64,000 bases of DNA from Oryzomonas sp. (GCA_031292255.1 JARLHN010000018.1:1-64000), one strand, 5' to 3'; positions 17,248-26,222 are shown, numbered from the stretch's first letter. Notes: generated by a model from the sequence alone, not told the origin. Numbers and translations: made by a program.

Positions 17248-17859
17248 TCAAAATCTGAATCCCAGATCCGCTGTCGTAATAAACCCGTTCAACTTGATAT
17301 CCTGTCCGCCGTATGAAGGCTCGACCCAGATGTATTTTCCTTCAACCCCTACGAACATGCTGTTTGAAAAATTGATGTTGAAGCCGGCACCGCCGTGTAA
17401 TCCATAGGTGATTTTCGTGGAACCATGAAAGGTGCCCTTATTGTCCGACACGTCCAGATCGGTGATGTAGGCGCCGATTCCGAACAGGCCGTAGGGCTCG
17501 AAGATACCGAGCGGAAGCAACACCTTTCCGGTTGCAACCAGTGGTACGACTTTCAGCATCGTATGGCCCGGTTCTGCCGCCGGAGAGCCCTTGCTCTGAA
17601 AGTAGCCGGCTCCCAGTTCCAAGGCCAACATGGGAAGCAAGTAATGGCCGACTGCGACCTCGCCGGCAAATCCGGTCTTGCTGTCCAGGTGGGTCGTATT
17701 GCCGTTATTGAAATTATCGACGTCGTGAGACAAGCTGGGCGAATAGATTCCGCCCTTGAACTCCAGATAGTTTACAGCTTTATCTTCCGCGGCTGCCGGA
17801 GATGCGATGCCGATCGACAAAACGGCGAGAACCAGATACAGAATACTTCCAGCATTCAT
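17248..17859 (-). CDS. OmpW/OmpX-like small outer membrane barrel
   Basis: 203 residues from the ATG at 17859, which follows CAAGGAGGAAGTA and gives a proper signal peptide (cut after SPAAA). The mature part has amphipathic strands (YLEFKGGIYSPS, GEVAVGHYLLPMLALELGAG, ITYGLHGGAGFNINF) and ends in DLGFRF with the terminal Phe of outer membrane proteins. An 8-stranded OmpX/OmpW-type barrel is likely. A second in-frame ATG at 17934 has an equally good site (AAAGGAGGCAGGTC) and would add 25 residues ahead of the signal. It is the first gene behind sigma-54 module B and probably heads an operon of envelope stress genes. Confidence 0.75.
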   Translation of the reverse strand: MNAGSILYLVLAVLSIGIASPAAAEDKAVNYLEFKGGIYSPSLSHDVDNFNNGNTTHLDSKTGFAGEVAVGHYLLPMLALELGAGYFQSKGSPAAEPGHTMLKVVPLVATGKVLLPLGIFEPYGLFGIGAYITDLDVSDNKGTFHGSTKITYGLHGGAGFNINFSNSMFVGVEGKYIWVEPSYGGQDIKLNGFITTADLGFRF

Positions 17860-18012
17860 TACTTCCTCCTTGATGTGATGGTATTTGATGCAAAATGGTT
17901 CCCATTCATGGAACTCTCTGTGCTGCTTTCCCATGACCTGCCTCCTTTGAAAAACGCCGACACAAATCTTACAGAAAAACGTACAGTGCTCTTGCCTCCA
18001 TGGAAGGTACCT

Positions 18013-18158
18013 CGCAATGAACATGCCGGAGAAAACAAATAGGCACTGCGAGAACAAGTATCTGATTGTACAGGGGTAAAGGGAACTGGAGGGTATGCGG
18101 CGAGGGGAAAGCCGTCAGCGCTATCCATCATATTTAACATAACCGCCACATATGGCGG
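18013..18158 (-). promoter_or_regulatory. Sigma-54 promoter module B
   Basis: Towards the OM protein gene: dyad element 18125-18158 (outer arm CCGCCATAT, inner arm ATATGATGG), IHF-like AATCAGATACTTG (18055-18067, one mismatch), and -24/-12 CCGGCATGTTCATTGCG (18013-18029), GG-N10-GC exact. The dyad centre is 115 bp from the -24 GG. The -12 GC is 80 bases from the upstream ATG (17934) and 155 from the main ATG. Confidence 0.75.
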
Positions 18159-18230
18159 ATCAGGATGGAGCGAACACGGCATAAAAAGAAGATGCAGCCA
18201 CGAAAGATTGGCACCGTTCAGTTTAAGCGG

Positions 18231-18968
18231 CTAATGTTCATTCGATGAGAGCGATCTGGAAAATTTGGATTGTTCGAATTTTTCAAAAAATGTGGCAAGT
18301 AGCTTAAAGTTCCGTCCCACCATTTCTATTTCATGTTGATCCCTCATTCTTTTCAGCACCCTGGAGACCGTTTCGCGTTTGATATGTACGCGGTCGGCAA
18401 TACTTTGCTGCGAGAATATGGAGTTGATGATGACACCGTTACTGTCCTGACTCCCCAATGACTTGCTATAATGCGCCAGGGTTGCCCTGATCTTTGATTC
18501 GGCGTCATTTTTCCCAATAAGGTCGTTAAATATCCAGCTGTCACGCAGGCGCCGGCACAGTACCGCTATGATCTGAACCAATGCCCTATTGTTCTCAAGA
18601 AAAAACTCGTCAAACACGCTCTTTGAAACCAAAAGCACTTTACAGGGTTCCATGGCTATTACCGTTGCGGAATCGGTATTGCCGTCAAGGAGCCCCATGT
18701 CGCCGAAATAATCGCCGCGCCGCCGAAACGCCATTATCCGCTCGTCGCCATCAACGGTTATGTCAACAACCTTGACCCGCCCCTTGAGAACGATGTACAT
18801 CTGACTATTATGCTCATCTGCCTGAATAATGACTTCATCCTTGCGGTAGCTGCAGACGTTGGTTCTGTCAAGCAACAATGATAGTTCCCGTTCGGTGAAT
18901 TTGGCAAACAGCGGAATCCCCTTCACGATTCTATTTGCAAGTTCAGGGTCAAGATTGCCGTGAATCAT
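18231..18968 (-). CDS. CRP/FNR-family transcriptional regulator
   Basis: 245 residues. Cyclic-nucleotide-binding barrel at about 15-130 (GRVKVVDITVDGDERIMAFR, RGDYFGDMGLLDG), then a long dimer helix and a CRP-type winged helix at about 175-235 (FSQQSIADRVHIKRETVSRV). The barrel lacks the full cAMP phosphate-binding motif (no RxS in the usual place) and there is no FNR cysteine set, so the signal is unknown. It is 88 bases downstream of the monooxygenase gene driven by module C and could share its transcript. Targets are unknown. Confidence 0.85.
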   Translation of the reverse strand: MIHGNLDPELANRIVKGIPLFAKFTERELSLLLDRTNVCSYRKDEVIIQADEHNSQMYIVLKGRVKVVDITVDGDERIMAFRRRGDYFGDMGLLDGNTDSATVIAMEPCKVLLVSKSVFDEFFLENNRALVQIIAVLCRRLRDSWIFNDLIGKNDAESKIRATLAHYSKSLGSQDSNGVIINSIFSQQSIADRVHIKRETVSRVLKRMRDQHEIEMVGRNFKLLATFFEKFEQSKFSRSLSSNEH

Positions 18969-19056
18969 GGTATAAGTTTCCTTTTTCGCATAGTCTTTGT
19001 ATAATCCATTGCTCTTGCCGTGCAGTGCGGATATCCGGCGGGATGGCGGGCTTTCA

Positions 19057-19377
19057 TCATTTTCGCGCCGCTTTTATCTCCTCTACTCCCGCCGTGGAGG
19101 CAATGGTGTTGAACCTGATCTCCGGCTCCTTGTCGAGCAGTTTCATTGCCCCGGTCAGTATGTTGAAATGGGCGGACCTCAGATGGGTGCCCAAGTCCTC
19201 ACTGCTCTCCCACTCCTCCTTGAAGAAAATTATGTTTTCAGTCTCGATATCAACGTAGCAATTGCAGCTTATGCACCCCTGCTCACGCCGGATTGGACCG
19301 AGTATTGATTTAAAGGTCAGAAGGACCTCTTTCCGTTTTTCGGGTGGCACGGTTATCGTTATAGCGGCGTCAATCAT
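19057..19377 (-). CDS. Antibiotic-biosynthesis-monooxygenase (ABM/YgiN) domain protein
   Basis: 106 residues, one ABM dimeric ferredoxin-like fold: ITVPPEKRKEVLLTFKSILG, RREQGCISCNCYVD, IIFFKEEWESSEDLGTHLRS and H. Family members include quinol monooxygenases and haem-degrading enzymes. The core WxSxxxLxxHxxS pattern is present, but the substrate cannot be read. The ATG at 19377 is chosen because family similarity begins there. It is preceded by sigma-54 module C (144 bases from the -12 GC). Confidence 0.75.
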   Translation of the reverse strand: MIDAAITITVPPEKRKEVLLTFKSILGPIRREQGCISCNCYVDIETENIIFFKEEWESSEDLGTHLRSAHFNILTGAMKLLDKEPEIRFNTIASTAGVEEIKAARK

Positions 19378-19519
19378 GAGCTTTTTCCTTGCATTATGAA
19401 ATAAATGTTCACAAGTCTTACCGGTTTGAACATTGTGGCTACACCTTGAAAAATGGTCCATTCTTCGGATCAACTTTCACGAAAAGCTTGAACCGTGCTC
19501 ATACACCTAACAAACAAAT

Positions 19520-19664
19520 CGCAACTACTATGCCAGAGAACATCTATGGCTACCGAGAGTTCAAGTGGCTTATTTTAATGGGTAAAATGAGATAAAGGCG
19601 TGGGGGCACGGGATAATCCGTCAACAAAATCCGTCATGTTTAACATAACTGTCATATATGGCGG
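19520..19664 (-). promoter_or_regulatory. Sigma-54 promoter module C
   Basis: Dyad element 19631-19664 (CCGCCATAT outer, ACATGACGG inner), a weak IHF-like site AATAAGCCACTTG (19562-19574, two mismatches), and -24/-12 CTGGCATAGTAGTTGCG (ending at 19520) with GG-N10-GC. The dyad centre is 114 bp from the -24 GG. It points to the ABM monooxygenase gene. Confidence 0.75.
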
Positions 19665-19800
19665 GCTACGTTGAGGATACTGTGGCACATCATTTTCCAA
19701 TTACAACTCAAGGCATGATTCTGACCATGTTTGCGGCGGCTCATCGACGCATGATGCGTACTTTTTCGCCAGGCATCCCATTTGGCATGCCTGCGTCGAT

Positions 19801-20172
19801 TCAGACGATCCTGACGGGAATCAATTCGTCCTCGCTGAACGAATAGACCGCGCACATCCGGTGATAACCATCTGCGATGATGACCTTGCCGTTGCGGCTG
19901 TCTCGTACCAGCAGAATCGGGGACAGCGGCTTCCCATCCTTGATCTTCCCGCGGTCTTTCTCTACTTGGGAATTGCTGATCCCCAGCAATGACAACCCCG
20001 ACGCCCTGAATATGTCCTTGGCCGCAAAAGTGGCTAAAGGAGCCGTTTTCAGATTGCTCACGACCGCCGCGGCAGTCTTGTCGTCATAGATGAGGCTGAG
20101 GTATGATTCTGCCGCCGGATAATTACTTTCTCCGGGTTCCGGCAGCCATTTGATCTCGATCTGTTTGCCCAT
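19801..20172 (-). CDS. ParB/Srx-like domain protein
   Basis: About 123 residues, soluble. The C-terminal half (DGKPLSPILLVRDSRNGKVI then IADGYHRMCAVYSFSEDE) has the GxHR-type turn of ParB/sulfiredoxin-like folds (here DGYHR). A role as an ATP/CTP-binding or DNA-linked protein is only suggested by the fold. The start is the ATG at 20172 behind AAGGAGGCGCGTG. It follows ldh on the same strand by 47 bases. A CAGGCAT/ATGCCTG hairpin (19770-19793) lies just past its stop and may be the terminator. Confidence 0.55.
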   Translation of the reverse strand: MGKQIEIKWLPEPGESNYPAAESYLSLIYDDKTAAAVVSNLKTAPLATFAAKDIFRASGLSLLGISNSQVEKDRGKIKDGKPLSPILLVRDSRNGKVIIADGYHRMCAVYSFSEDELIPVRIV

Positions 20173-20219
20173 CACGCGCCTCCTTACCCTCTACTTGTGT
20201 GAACCAACCGCACGGGACA

Positions 20220-21173
20220 CTAGGCATTGGGGGGCATATCCAGCCCTTCGATTGCCTCACGGACCACTCGGACGCTGGCTTGGAGCGACGCTTCCTCCCC
20301 ATGGGTCAGGCAAGGCTGAAAGGTCGCCAGCACGCCCGCCTCGCCCACCAGGTGGGGCAGCGAGACGGTCACGCCGCCGCCACCCCACGATTCAGGCAAA
20401 GGGGTGCAAACGGTGAGGATGGCCCGCTGATCGTTGAGAATCACATCGACGACGCGCGCCAGCGCACTGCCGATCCCGTAATAGGTGGCCCCTTTTCCTT
20501 CGATGATGGCGTAGGCGGCTTTGCGCACATCATGGTCGATCCTTTGCCGCTGATCGGCATCGAACCGAACGCCGCGCAAACGGCAGAACTCTTCCAGCGG
20601 TATCCCGCCAACCGTCACCAGAGACCAGGTCAATACCTCGGAATCGCCATGTTCCCCCAGCACGTAGCCGTGGACATGGTGCGGATCCACGCCTAGGTGG
20701 CTTCCCAGGAGGGTGCGAAAGCGGGCGGTATCGAGCATGGTACCGGAACCGAGCACCCTGCTTGACGGAACACCATGCGCCTTTGCGTAGCGCGCGGCCA
20801 GATGGGTCATCACGTCCACCGGGTTGGTGGCAATGACCAACACGGCATCGGGTGCATGAGCGAGGACCTCCGGCACTACAGCGCGGAATACGGCGGCATT
20901 GCGCTGCAGAAGCTCCAGCCGGCTCTCGCCCGGTTTCTGGTTGACGCCGGCAGCGATTATTACGGCGCAGCTCCCGGCCAAGTCGGCATAACCGCCGCTG
21001 GTCACCTTGAGCGGGTGGGCAAACGGGACGGCATGGTATATATCGTTAGCCTCGGCGCAGCTGCGGGTTTCATTCTTGTCCACCAGCACGATCTCGCGAC
21101 CGATGCCCTCCATCACCATGGCGTAAGCCGCGGTTGCCCCGACAAAACCGCTTCCGACTACACCGACTTTCAT
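20220..21173 (-). CDS. ldh: L-lactate dehydrogenase
   Basis: 317 residues, NAD-dependent lactate/malate dehydrogenase family. The Rossmann motif is [14 protein letters not shown]; the substrate loop reads NQKPGESR with Gln, the lactate rather than malate choice; ATNPVDV and the catalytic GEHGDSEV His are intact. It interconverts pyruvate and L-lactate with NADH. The start ATG overlaps the stop of a 19-residue pfkA-like leader (ATGA), so translation may be coupled. With phosphofructokinase close by, this suggests fermentative carbon flow. Confidence 0.9.
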   Translation of the reverse strand: MKVGVVGSGFVGATAAYAMVMEGIGREIVLVDKNETRSCAEANDIYHAVPFAHPLKVTSGGYADLAGSCAVIIAAGVNQKPGESRLELLQRNAAVFRAVVPEVLAHAPDAVLVIATNPVDVMTHLAARYAKAHGVPSSRVLGSGTMLDTARFRTLLGSHLGVDPHHVHGYVLGEHGDSEVLTWSLVTVGGIPLEEFCRLRGVRFDADQRQRIDHDVRKAAYAIIEGKGATYYGIGSALARVVDVILNDQRAILTVCTPLPESWGGGGVTVSLPHLVGEAGVLATFQPCLTHGEEASLQASVRVVREAIEGLDMPPNA

Positions 21174-21229
21174 ATCATCTCCTTATCTGGCGCGTCGCCT
21201 CCGCCGATCAATATGGCAATTCGTTTCAT
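21170..21229 (-). pseudogene. pfkA 5' fragment (19 codons) fused ahead of ldh
   Basis: [19 protein letters not shown], with ribosome site GGAAGGG. Its first 14 codons are nearly the same as the start of the intact pfkA at 23406 (MKRIAVLTSGGDAPG), and the nucleotide match extends through the initiation region. After that it diverges into the ldh ribosome site and ends in a TGA overlapping the ldh ATG. Read as the stub of a second pfkA that now acts as a leader ORF. Confidence 0.7.
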
Positions 21230-21302
21230 GGTTCCCTTCCAGGTGACTATCGTGATGACCGGGCTGAACGGCGAGATCGGCTGAAACCTTTGGCTTCATC
21301 AC

Positions 21303-21998
21303 CTATACAACAGCGCCGAAGAGTTTGCCGGCTCCCGCCGTGACCCCCATGGCAAGCGTTCCCCAGAAGGCGACACGCACTGCACCCCTGGCTACAGATG
21401 CGCCGCCTGCGTATGCCGCGATTCCCCCAAGAACAACTAACGTTACAAGTGCTGCCACAGATGAGACTTCAACGACTCGGGATATAGGCGCCAGCAACGT
21501 TGCTGCAATCGGAACAATCGCACCCGCAACAAAGGAAAGTGCAGAAGCAAATGCAGCCTGGATCGGCCGTGCCCGCAACATCTCCGTAATACCGAGTTCG
21601 TCACGGGCATGTGTCCCAAGAGCATCACGCGACATAAGACTTTCCGCTACGCGCCGTGCCAACGGTTGATCGAGCCCCCGGCTCATATAAATTGCGGTCA
21701 GTTCGGCCAATTCACTCTCCGTATCCATTTCCAGTTCGCCTTTTTCCTTTTCAATGTCCGCTTTTTCGGAATCGGCTTGCGACTGGACCGATACATACTC
21801 GCCAGCAGCCATAGCCATGGCGCCGGACACCATACCTGCCACAGCCGTTACCAGAATACTGCCCTGGGAAGCGCCGGCAGCGGCTACGCCGACAACAAGG
21901 CTCGCTACCGAAAGGGTTCCGTCATTCGCACCAAGCACAGCGGCGCGAAGCCAGCCGACCCGGCCGGCCCTGTGAATCTCCCGGTGAATGTGCACCAT
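21303..21998 (-). CDS. VIT1/CCC1-family iron/manganese transporter
   Basis: About 231 residues with five hydrophobic segments. The opening GWLRAAVLGANDGTLSVASL and MVSGAMAMAAGEYVSV are the VIT/CCC1 signatures (metal-binding Asp and Met/Gly-rich TM1-TM2). A cytoplasmic helical insert rich in Glu (EKEKGELEMDTESELAEL) matches the metal-binding domain of plant and fungal vacuolar transporters. Bacterial members export or detoxify Fe2+/Mn2+. The start is the ATG at 21998 (GGAG ten bases upstream), not the TTG before it. No neighbour clearly shares its transcript. Confidence 0.85.
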   Translation of the reverse strand: MVHIHREIHRAGRVGWLRAAVLGANDGTLSVASLVVGVAAAGASQGSILVTAVAGMVSGAMAMAAGEYVSVQSQADSEKADIEKEKGELEMDTESELAELTAIYMSRGLDQPLARRVAESLMSRDALGTHARDELGITEMLRARPIQAAFASALSFVAGAIVPIAATLLAPISRVVEVSSVAALVTLVVLGGIAAYAGGASVARGAVRVAFWGTLAMGVTAGAGKLFGAVV

Positions 21999-22004
21999 CA
22001 GCAA

Positions 22005-22434
22005 AAGTCTCCTTTTAACCCAACGTGTTGCTCTACGGAAGAGCAGGACAGACCTTTTGACAACACAAGCGTATTCGCAGCAATTTTCCCATGAATCAGC
22101 CTACCAATTTTGAACGTTTAAGGCTACGACATTTTGAGCCGGGCAAAGACCTGGATTTTCACCCCGGCAAGTAGGAGCCCGAAAACGATAGCCGCTGCAA
22201 ACTCACCGGCGACAACATTTATGCTCTTTCGTCGCTGCATCGTATTCGCCACGGCGCGCAGCCCGGTTGCAACTGGCTCGATGATACAAAGCTTGCTGTG
22301 CCGCCGGCACGTTGGCCTCATTGCCTTGCCATATCTCCATCGCCGGTTGCTTCTTGCGTATTCATTCGGGGTTGCTCCATTTTCAGTTCCGGAATCCCGG
22401 CATGTCTTGAACACTTGCCGATGTTTTGCTTATG
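22005..22434. other. 430-base gap with no supported gene
   Basis: Between the VIT gene and pfkA. Open frames exist on both strands (for example 22124-22414 minus, ending VVAGEFAAAIVFGLLLAGVK) but they overlap each other, lack ribosome sites and match no family I know. A decayed small membrane gene is possible. Confidence 0.3.
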
Positions 22435-23406
22435 CTATTGTGCCAATATCCTCGCAAGCCGTAGCGGGCGCAGATCCAGAGACTTCCTGTTGGCGACGAC
22501 TTCGGCAAGCGGGGTGGCTGCAATCTCGCCCTTGAGCAGCCCAATCAATACGCCGTGCTCGCCGATAACCAGTTGATCCGTCGCCGCTGCACCGAGGTTG
22601 GTACCCAGCAAACGGTCAAACGAACCTGGTGCGCCTCCCCGCTGTACGTGTCCCAGCCTGGTCACCCGCAGTTCGAAGCCCAACCGTTCCTGATGCGTTT
22701 TAAAGTGCTGCGCCATTCCTTCGGCATTGTATCGGGCGCCTTCGGCAACCACCACGATGGCATGAGCCTTGCCATTGCCGTAAGCCGCGCGCAGCTCGGT
22801 GGCCACGGCTTCCGGGTCTGTCTCTTCCTCGGGAATGATCACCGCCTCGGCACCACCGGCGATAGCGGCCATAAGGGCCAAATAGCCGCATTTGTGGCCC
22901 ATTACCTCGACGAGGAACGCGCGGCGGTGGGAAGAAGCCGTGACCTTCAACCGGTCAATCGCTTCCAGCGAGACGTTCAGAGCCGTATCCACACCGATGG
23001 TGATATCCGATCCATAGAGGTCGTTATCGATGGTCGAGGCCACGCCAACCACCGGAAAGTCTAACTCGGACAGTGCGTGAGCTCCTGTCTGGGAACCGTT
23101 TCCTCCGATAACGACCAATGCTTCGATCCCATGTTGGTGCAGTTGGGACAATGCTGCCAGCCTCCCCTGCCCGGTCTGGAACTCCAGGCAGCGGGCACTG
23201 CCGAGTATGGTCCCGCCTCGCTGGATGATGCCGCCCACATCCCGCGCCCCCAAGGTAAAAATATCGCCGGAGATCAGGCCGGCGTAACCGCACCGGACGC
23301 CAAGCACATCCCAACCTTTGGCGAGACCGGTACGAACGACAGCCCGTATGGCAGCGTTCATGCCGGGAGCGTCGCCTCCACTGGTCAATACGGCAATACG
23401 TTTCAT
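22435..23406 (-). CDS. pfkA: ATP-dependent 6-phosphofructokinase
   Basis: 323 residues, the bacterial PfkA length. Motifs: SGGDAPGMNAAIRAV (ATP), the catalytic TIDNDLYGSD, MGHKCGYLA (fructose-6-phosphate) and the HVQRGGAPGSFDR tail. The enzyme makes fructose 1,6-bisphosphate in glycolysis. One oddity: the usual GGDGS loop, whose Asp helps hold Mg-ATP, reads GGNGSQ. The start has GGGAGAAACC. The cbpM gene lies 90 bases upstream on the same strand. Confidence 0.93.
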   Translation of the reverse strand: MKRIAVLTSGGDAPGMNAAIRAVVRTGLAKGWDVLGVRCGYAGLISGDIFTLGARDVGGIIQRGGTILGSARCLEFQTGQGRLAALSQLHQHGIEALVVIGGNGSQTGAHALSELDFPVVGVASTIDNDLYGSDITIGVDTALNVSLEAIDRLKVTASSHRRAFLVEVMGHKCGYLALMAAIAGGAEAVIIPEEETDPEAVATELRAAYGNGKAHAIVVVAEGARYNAEGMAQHFKTHQERLGFELRVTRLGHVQRGGAPGSFDRLLGTNLGAAATDQLVIGEHGVLIGLLKGEIAATPLAEVVANRKSLDLRPLRLARILAQ

Positions 23407-23495
23407 GGTTTCTCCCTGTTATCCTCGTGCCGTCTTGGGGTTACAGTATGAAGCCGGCGGAGAGGAATCGCGAACTCGTGCGTGTGTTTGTTTTC

Positions 23496-23834
23496 TTAAC
23501 GGTGGCGCAGGAAGCGCAACTCGGCGCGGAGATACTCAACCTCCTCCAGCAGCTTGAACAAGGTTTTAAGCAAAGTCAGATCGGGGCCATGCGCGGCCCG
23601 CACGTGCTCGATGCGCCGCACGGCATGGATCGCTTCTTCGGTGAATGCCATGACCCCATACGGCGGCTGAAAGACAGATTGCACAAGACCGGCACGGCAA
23701 TAGATCAGAATGGCACGGCGAGGGACACCTGCGATATGAGCTGCAACATCAAGGCTGTACAGGACGTTCGGCTTAGGCTGATACAATTCCAGAGCTAAAT
23801 TCGAGGTGCCGTTCGGATCATGTCGTTTACTCAT
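23496..23834 (-). CDS. cbpM: MerR-like chaperone modulator CbpM
   Basis: 112 residues. The N-terminal half resembles a MerR/HspR winged helix ([46 protein letters not shown]), and the rest is a helical tail ([20 protein letters not shown]). CbpM proteins bind the J domain of CbpA and restrain it. The start codon overlaps the end of the adjacent CbpA gene by four bases, confirming the pair. AAGGAGAAGCTC precedes the ATG. Confidence 0.8.
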   Translation of the reverse strand: MSKRHDPNGTSNLALELYQPKPNVLYSLDVAAHIAGVPRRAILIYCRAGLVQSVFQPPYGVMAFTEEAIHAVRRIEHVRAAHGPDLTLLKTLFKLLEEVEYLRAELRFLRHR

Positions 23835-24802
23835 GAGCTTCTCCTTGGGTTGAACGTCGATTTATCGGCCAACTGCTCCCACAGGACTTTCTCTTCCCGC
23901 GTCAGTGTCGGCGGTATCTGGATGCAGACAACCGCATGCAGGTCTCCCCGGACTCCGTCGCTTGTCGGCAATCCCTTCCCGCGTAAACGGAACTCCTGTT
24001 CAGCCGTTGTGCCCGGCGGGATTTTCAAGGATACCGTTCCATCAAGTGTTGGGATGTGGACGCTGGCACCAAGCACGGCTTCCCACGGGGACAGGTTTAA
24101 ATCGTAATACAGGTTGGCACCACGCACCCGGAAATCGGGGTGATTGGCGAACTGTACATGCAAATAGAGGTCACCGGAATCGCCTCCGCCCAGGCCTTCC
24201 TGGCCTTTTCCCGCGAGCCGGATGAGTTGGGATTCCCGTACGCCTGAAGGTATTTTCACCCGCAAAGTCTGCATTTTCGACTTTCCGGTGCTCGGATCGA
24301 TCCGCTGCAGATTGATCGTACGTGTCGAACCGTGCATGGCTTCGTTAAGTGTCACCAGGATGTCGCTCTCGATGTCCTGACCGCGCCGGGCAAATGTCCT
24401 GCCTTCCATCCCCTCCCCGCCTGCTCGACTGAAACCACCATTGGTGCTGCCTCGACTGCTGAAGAACTGTTCAAAAAAATCACTGAAACCCGTGCCGTTG
24501 AAATGAAATTCAGCGCCATCATCCGCACCTCCGCGGAATCCGCCTGCCTGTTGTTTCGCCTGATGGCCGGGACGGTTCCAGTTTTCTCCCAACTCGTCAT
24601 ATCTCCGCCGTTTATCGGGGTCGCCGAGAACTTCATTGGCCTCGTTGATTTCCTTGAATCTGCTTTCCGCACTCGTTTTGTCCTTGGCGATATCGGGGTG
24701 ATATTTGCGCGCCAGCTTCCGAAAGGCCTTCTTGATTTCAGCGTCGCTCGCGTTTGAGGACACGCCGAGAACATCGTAGTAATTTTTGAACTCAACGGAC
24801 AT
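23831..24802 (-). CDS. cbpA: DnaJ-class co-chaperone CbpA
   Basis: About 323 residues from the ATG at 24802. J domain 1-70 ([23 protein letters not shown] motif), a Gly/Phe-rich linker, then the two C-terminal substrate-binding domains ([54 protein letters not shown]). It lacks the zinc-finger repeats of DnaJ, as CbpA does. It stimulates DnaK and binds unfolded protein or DNA. The gene is translationally coupled to cbpM. The 295 bases upstream hold no other recognisable gene. Confidence 0.9.
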   Translation of the reverse strand: MSVEFKNYYDVLGVSSNASDAEIKKAFRKLARKYHPDIAKDKTSAESRFKEINEANEVLGDPDKRRRYDELGENWNRPGHQAKQQAGGFRGGADDGAEFHFNGTGFSDFFEQFFSSRGSTNGGFSRAGGEGMEGRTFARRGQDIESDILVTLNEAMHGSTRTINLQRIDPSTGKSKMQTLRVKIPSGVRESQLIRLAGKGQEGLGGGDSGDLYLHVQFANHPDFRVRGANLYYDLNLSPWEAVLGASVHIPTLDGTVSLKIPPGTTAEQEFRLRGKGLPTSDGVRGDLHAVVCIQIPPTLTREEKVLWEQLADKSTFNPRRSS

Positions 24803-25097
24803 GATCGTTCCCGGTGCCGGCAAGGAGGGCCTGGAAGCCTCTCTCCGGCATTTTCGTTCCTATTTCCGTCCCGCGGTTACGACAGGCTCATCGCCAGTAT
24901 GCTTGGCGCTTGTAACGTCCATAACGCCCGATTTTGTAATCGCGGCTTATCAGAGACTCCTTCGAGTATTCCGGTTAATCAATCTCCTGTAGGGACGCTA
25001 TAAACCACATTGCTCAATTTCCGAACGGCGGAAATGCGGCCCATGTCCAACAAATAAAATCAGCCGGAGCGGGTTAAATTCGCCAATATGTATGCAG

Positions 25098-25424
25098 CTA
25101 TTTTACCAGCAGGTCGTTTTTCACCTCTTTGACACCCTCGATGTTGCCGGCAACCTCTCCTGCCCTTTTAACGCTCTGGGCCGAATCGACAAAACCGCTC
25201 AACTGGACCACACTTTGGTACGTCTTGACGTTTATTTGCAGCGTTTTCAGCGTTTTTTCGTTGAAAATAGCGGTTTTCACCCTGGTAGTGATGACGGAGT
25301 CATCGACATACTGGCCGGTGCTTTCGCTCTTTTCCGTGGCTGCATACCCCGTGAATGCGGACATAGGTGCAGCCATCAGCATGGAGCAGACCAGTAATTT
25401 CAAAATGCGATGCGATGTCACCAT
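25098..25424 (-). CDS. BON-domain exported protein
   Basis: 108 residues from the ATG at 25424 (AAAGGAGAAAACATC). A signal peptide (LLVCSMLMAAPMSAF) is followed by one BON domain (DDSVITTRVKTAIFNEKTLK; VVQLSGFVDSAQSVK; VKEVKNDLLVK). It is a near-duplicate of the BON lipoprotein at 14313-14627 but lacks the lipobox Cys. It is the direct target of sigma-54 module D, with 72 bases between the -12 GC and the ATG. Envelope role inferred. Confidence 0.88.
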   Translation of the reverse strand: MVTSHRILKLLVCSMLMAAPMSAFTGYAATEKSESTGQYVDDSVITTRVKTAIFNEKTLKTLQINVKTYQSVVQLSGFVDSAQSVKRAGEVAGNIEGVKEVKNDLLVK

Positions 25425-25494
25425 GATGTTTTCTCCTTTCAATTTGTGGATCTTTGTTCGTTGTACGTCGGCATTGATACTTGAAAGAGTACAA

Positions 25495-25641
25495 AGCAAC
25501 TAACGCGCCAGAGAAGGCTTGTGGATGCTACAAATGCAACAGTCTGATTATACTGGTGAAGTAAAGGGAAAGGTGTGTGTGGATAAAGGTGAATACATCC
25601 GTGGTTTCCATCATATTTAACATAACTGCCATATATGGCGG
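25495..25641 (-). promoter_or_regulatory. Sigma-54 promoter module D
   Basis: Dyad element 25608-25641 (CCGCCATAT outer, ATATGATGG inner), IHF-like AATCAGACTGTTG (25537-25549), and -24/-12 CTGGCGCGTTAGTTGCT (25495-25511) with GG-N10-GC. The dyad centre is 116 bp from the -24 GG. The IHF-like site overlaps a perfect TATAAT. Confidence 0.8.
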
Positions 25642-25650
25642 ACCACGTTG

Positions 25651-25991
25651 AGGCAAACGGTTGTCAGTTTCGCACGGCATTCCATTTATTGCCGGAAAAT
25701 GCCGTAGTTCCTCATTCAAATGCGAAGAGCGCCGGAGGATAGACCTGTGACTGCCTCCGACTCATTTTCCACTCGACTCTTCAGCCGGTTTCCGGGAGTA
25801 CCCGTAACCTTCCCAAGGAGGATAAAGAACATCGGATTCCACTCTTCAGGAAGATTACCGAAGAAATCAGTTGGGTAGGCCTGTTCAATGACAACGGGTG
25901 ACTGGAACTACGATAAAAATGCGATACTATAAAAGGAAGGATGGTTCGGCTGCCTTGATGATTTTGTGTGTCTGGTGGAAAGGGGGAAAAA
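25651..25991. other. 340-base gap upstream of the ferredoxin gene
   Basis: No gene seen. AT-rich sequence near 25920-25940 (GATACTATAAAA) could supply a -10 element for the ferredoxin gene, but no convincing -35 was found. Confidence 0.3.
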
Positions 25992-26183
25992 ATGAGGACC
26001 CCATATGTTGACCAGAATGCCTGTATCGGTTGTGGACTCTGCGTAACAAATGTTCCACAAGTTTTTCGCTTAACAGATCATGATAAGGCGGAAGTATTCG
26101 ATCCGGGAGGAGAAAGTGAAGACACTATCCAGAGGGAAGCCATGGACGTTTGTCCGGTTTCTTGCATCTACTGGCAGGAATAA
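25992..26183 (+). CDS. Single-cluster [4Fe-4S] ferredoxin
   Basis: 63 residues from the ATG at 25992, chosen because GGGGG lies just before it and ferredoxin similarity starts there (RTPYVDQNACIGCGLCVTNV). CxxCxxC plus a late CP (DVCPVSC) can bind one [4Fe-4S] cluster; the last two Cys may form a disulfide, as in Desulfovibrio and thermophile monocluster ferredoxins. It is a small acidic electron carrier. Nothing nearby identifies its partner. Confidence 0.88.
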   Translation: MRTPYVDQNACIGCGLCVTNVPQVFRLTDHDKAEVFDPGGESEDTIQREAMDVCPVSCIYWQE

Positions 26184-26222
26184 GCGCAATTGCAACTACG
26201 TTCTATATAACGGAAAAGGCAT

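Noticed and set aside
22134..22535. 133-codon plus-strand ORF in the VIT-pfkA gap
   Set aside because: It runs into the pfkA 3' end in antisense and has no homology features or ribosome site.
25495..25641. The module as a riboswitch (for example a c-di-GMP GEMM element)
   Set aside because: No GEMM core motifs were found, and the conserved -24/-12 element lies downstream of the conserved block, so most of the block would not be transcribed.
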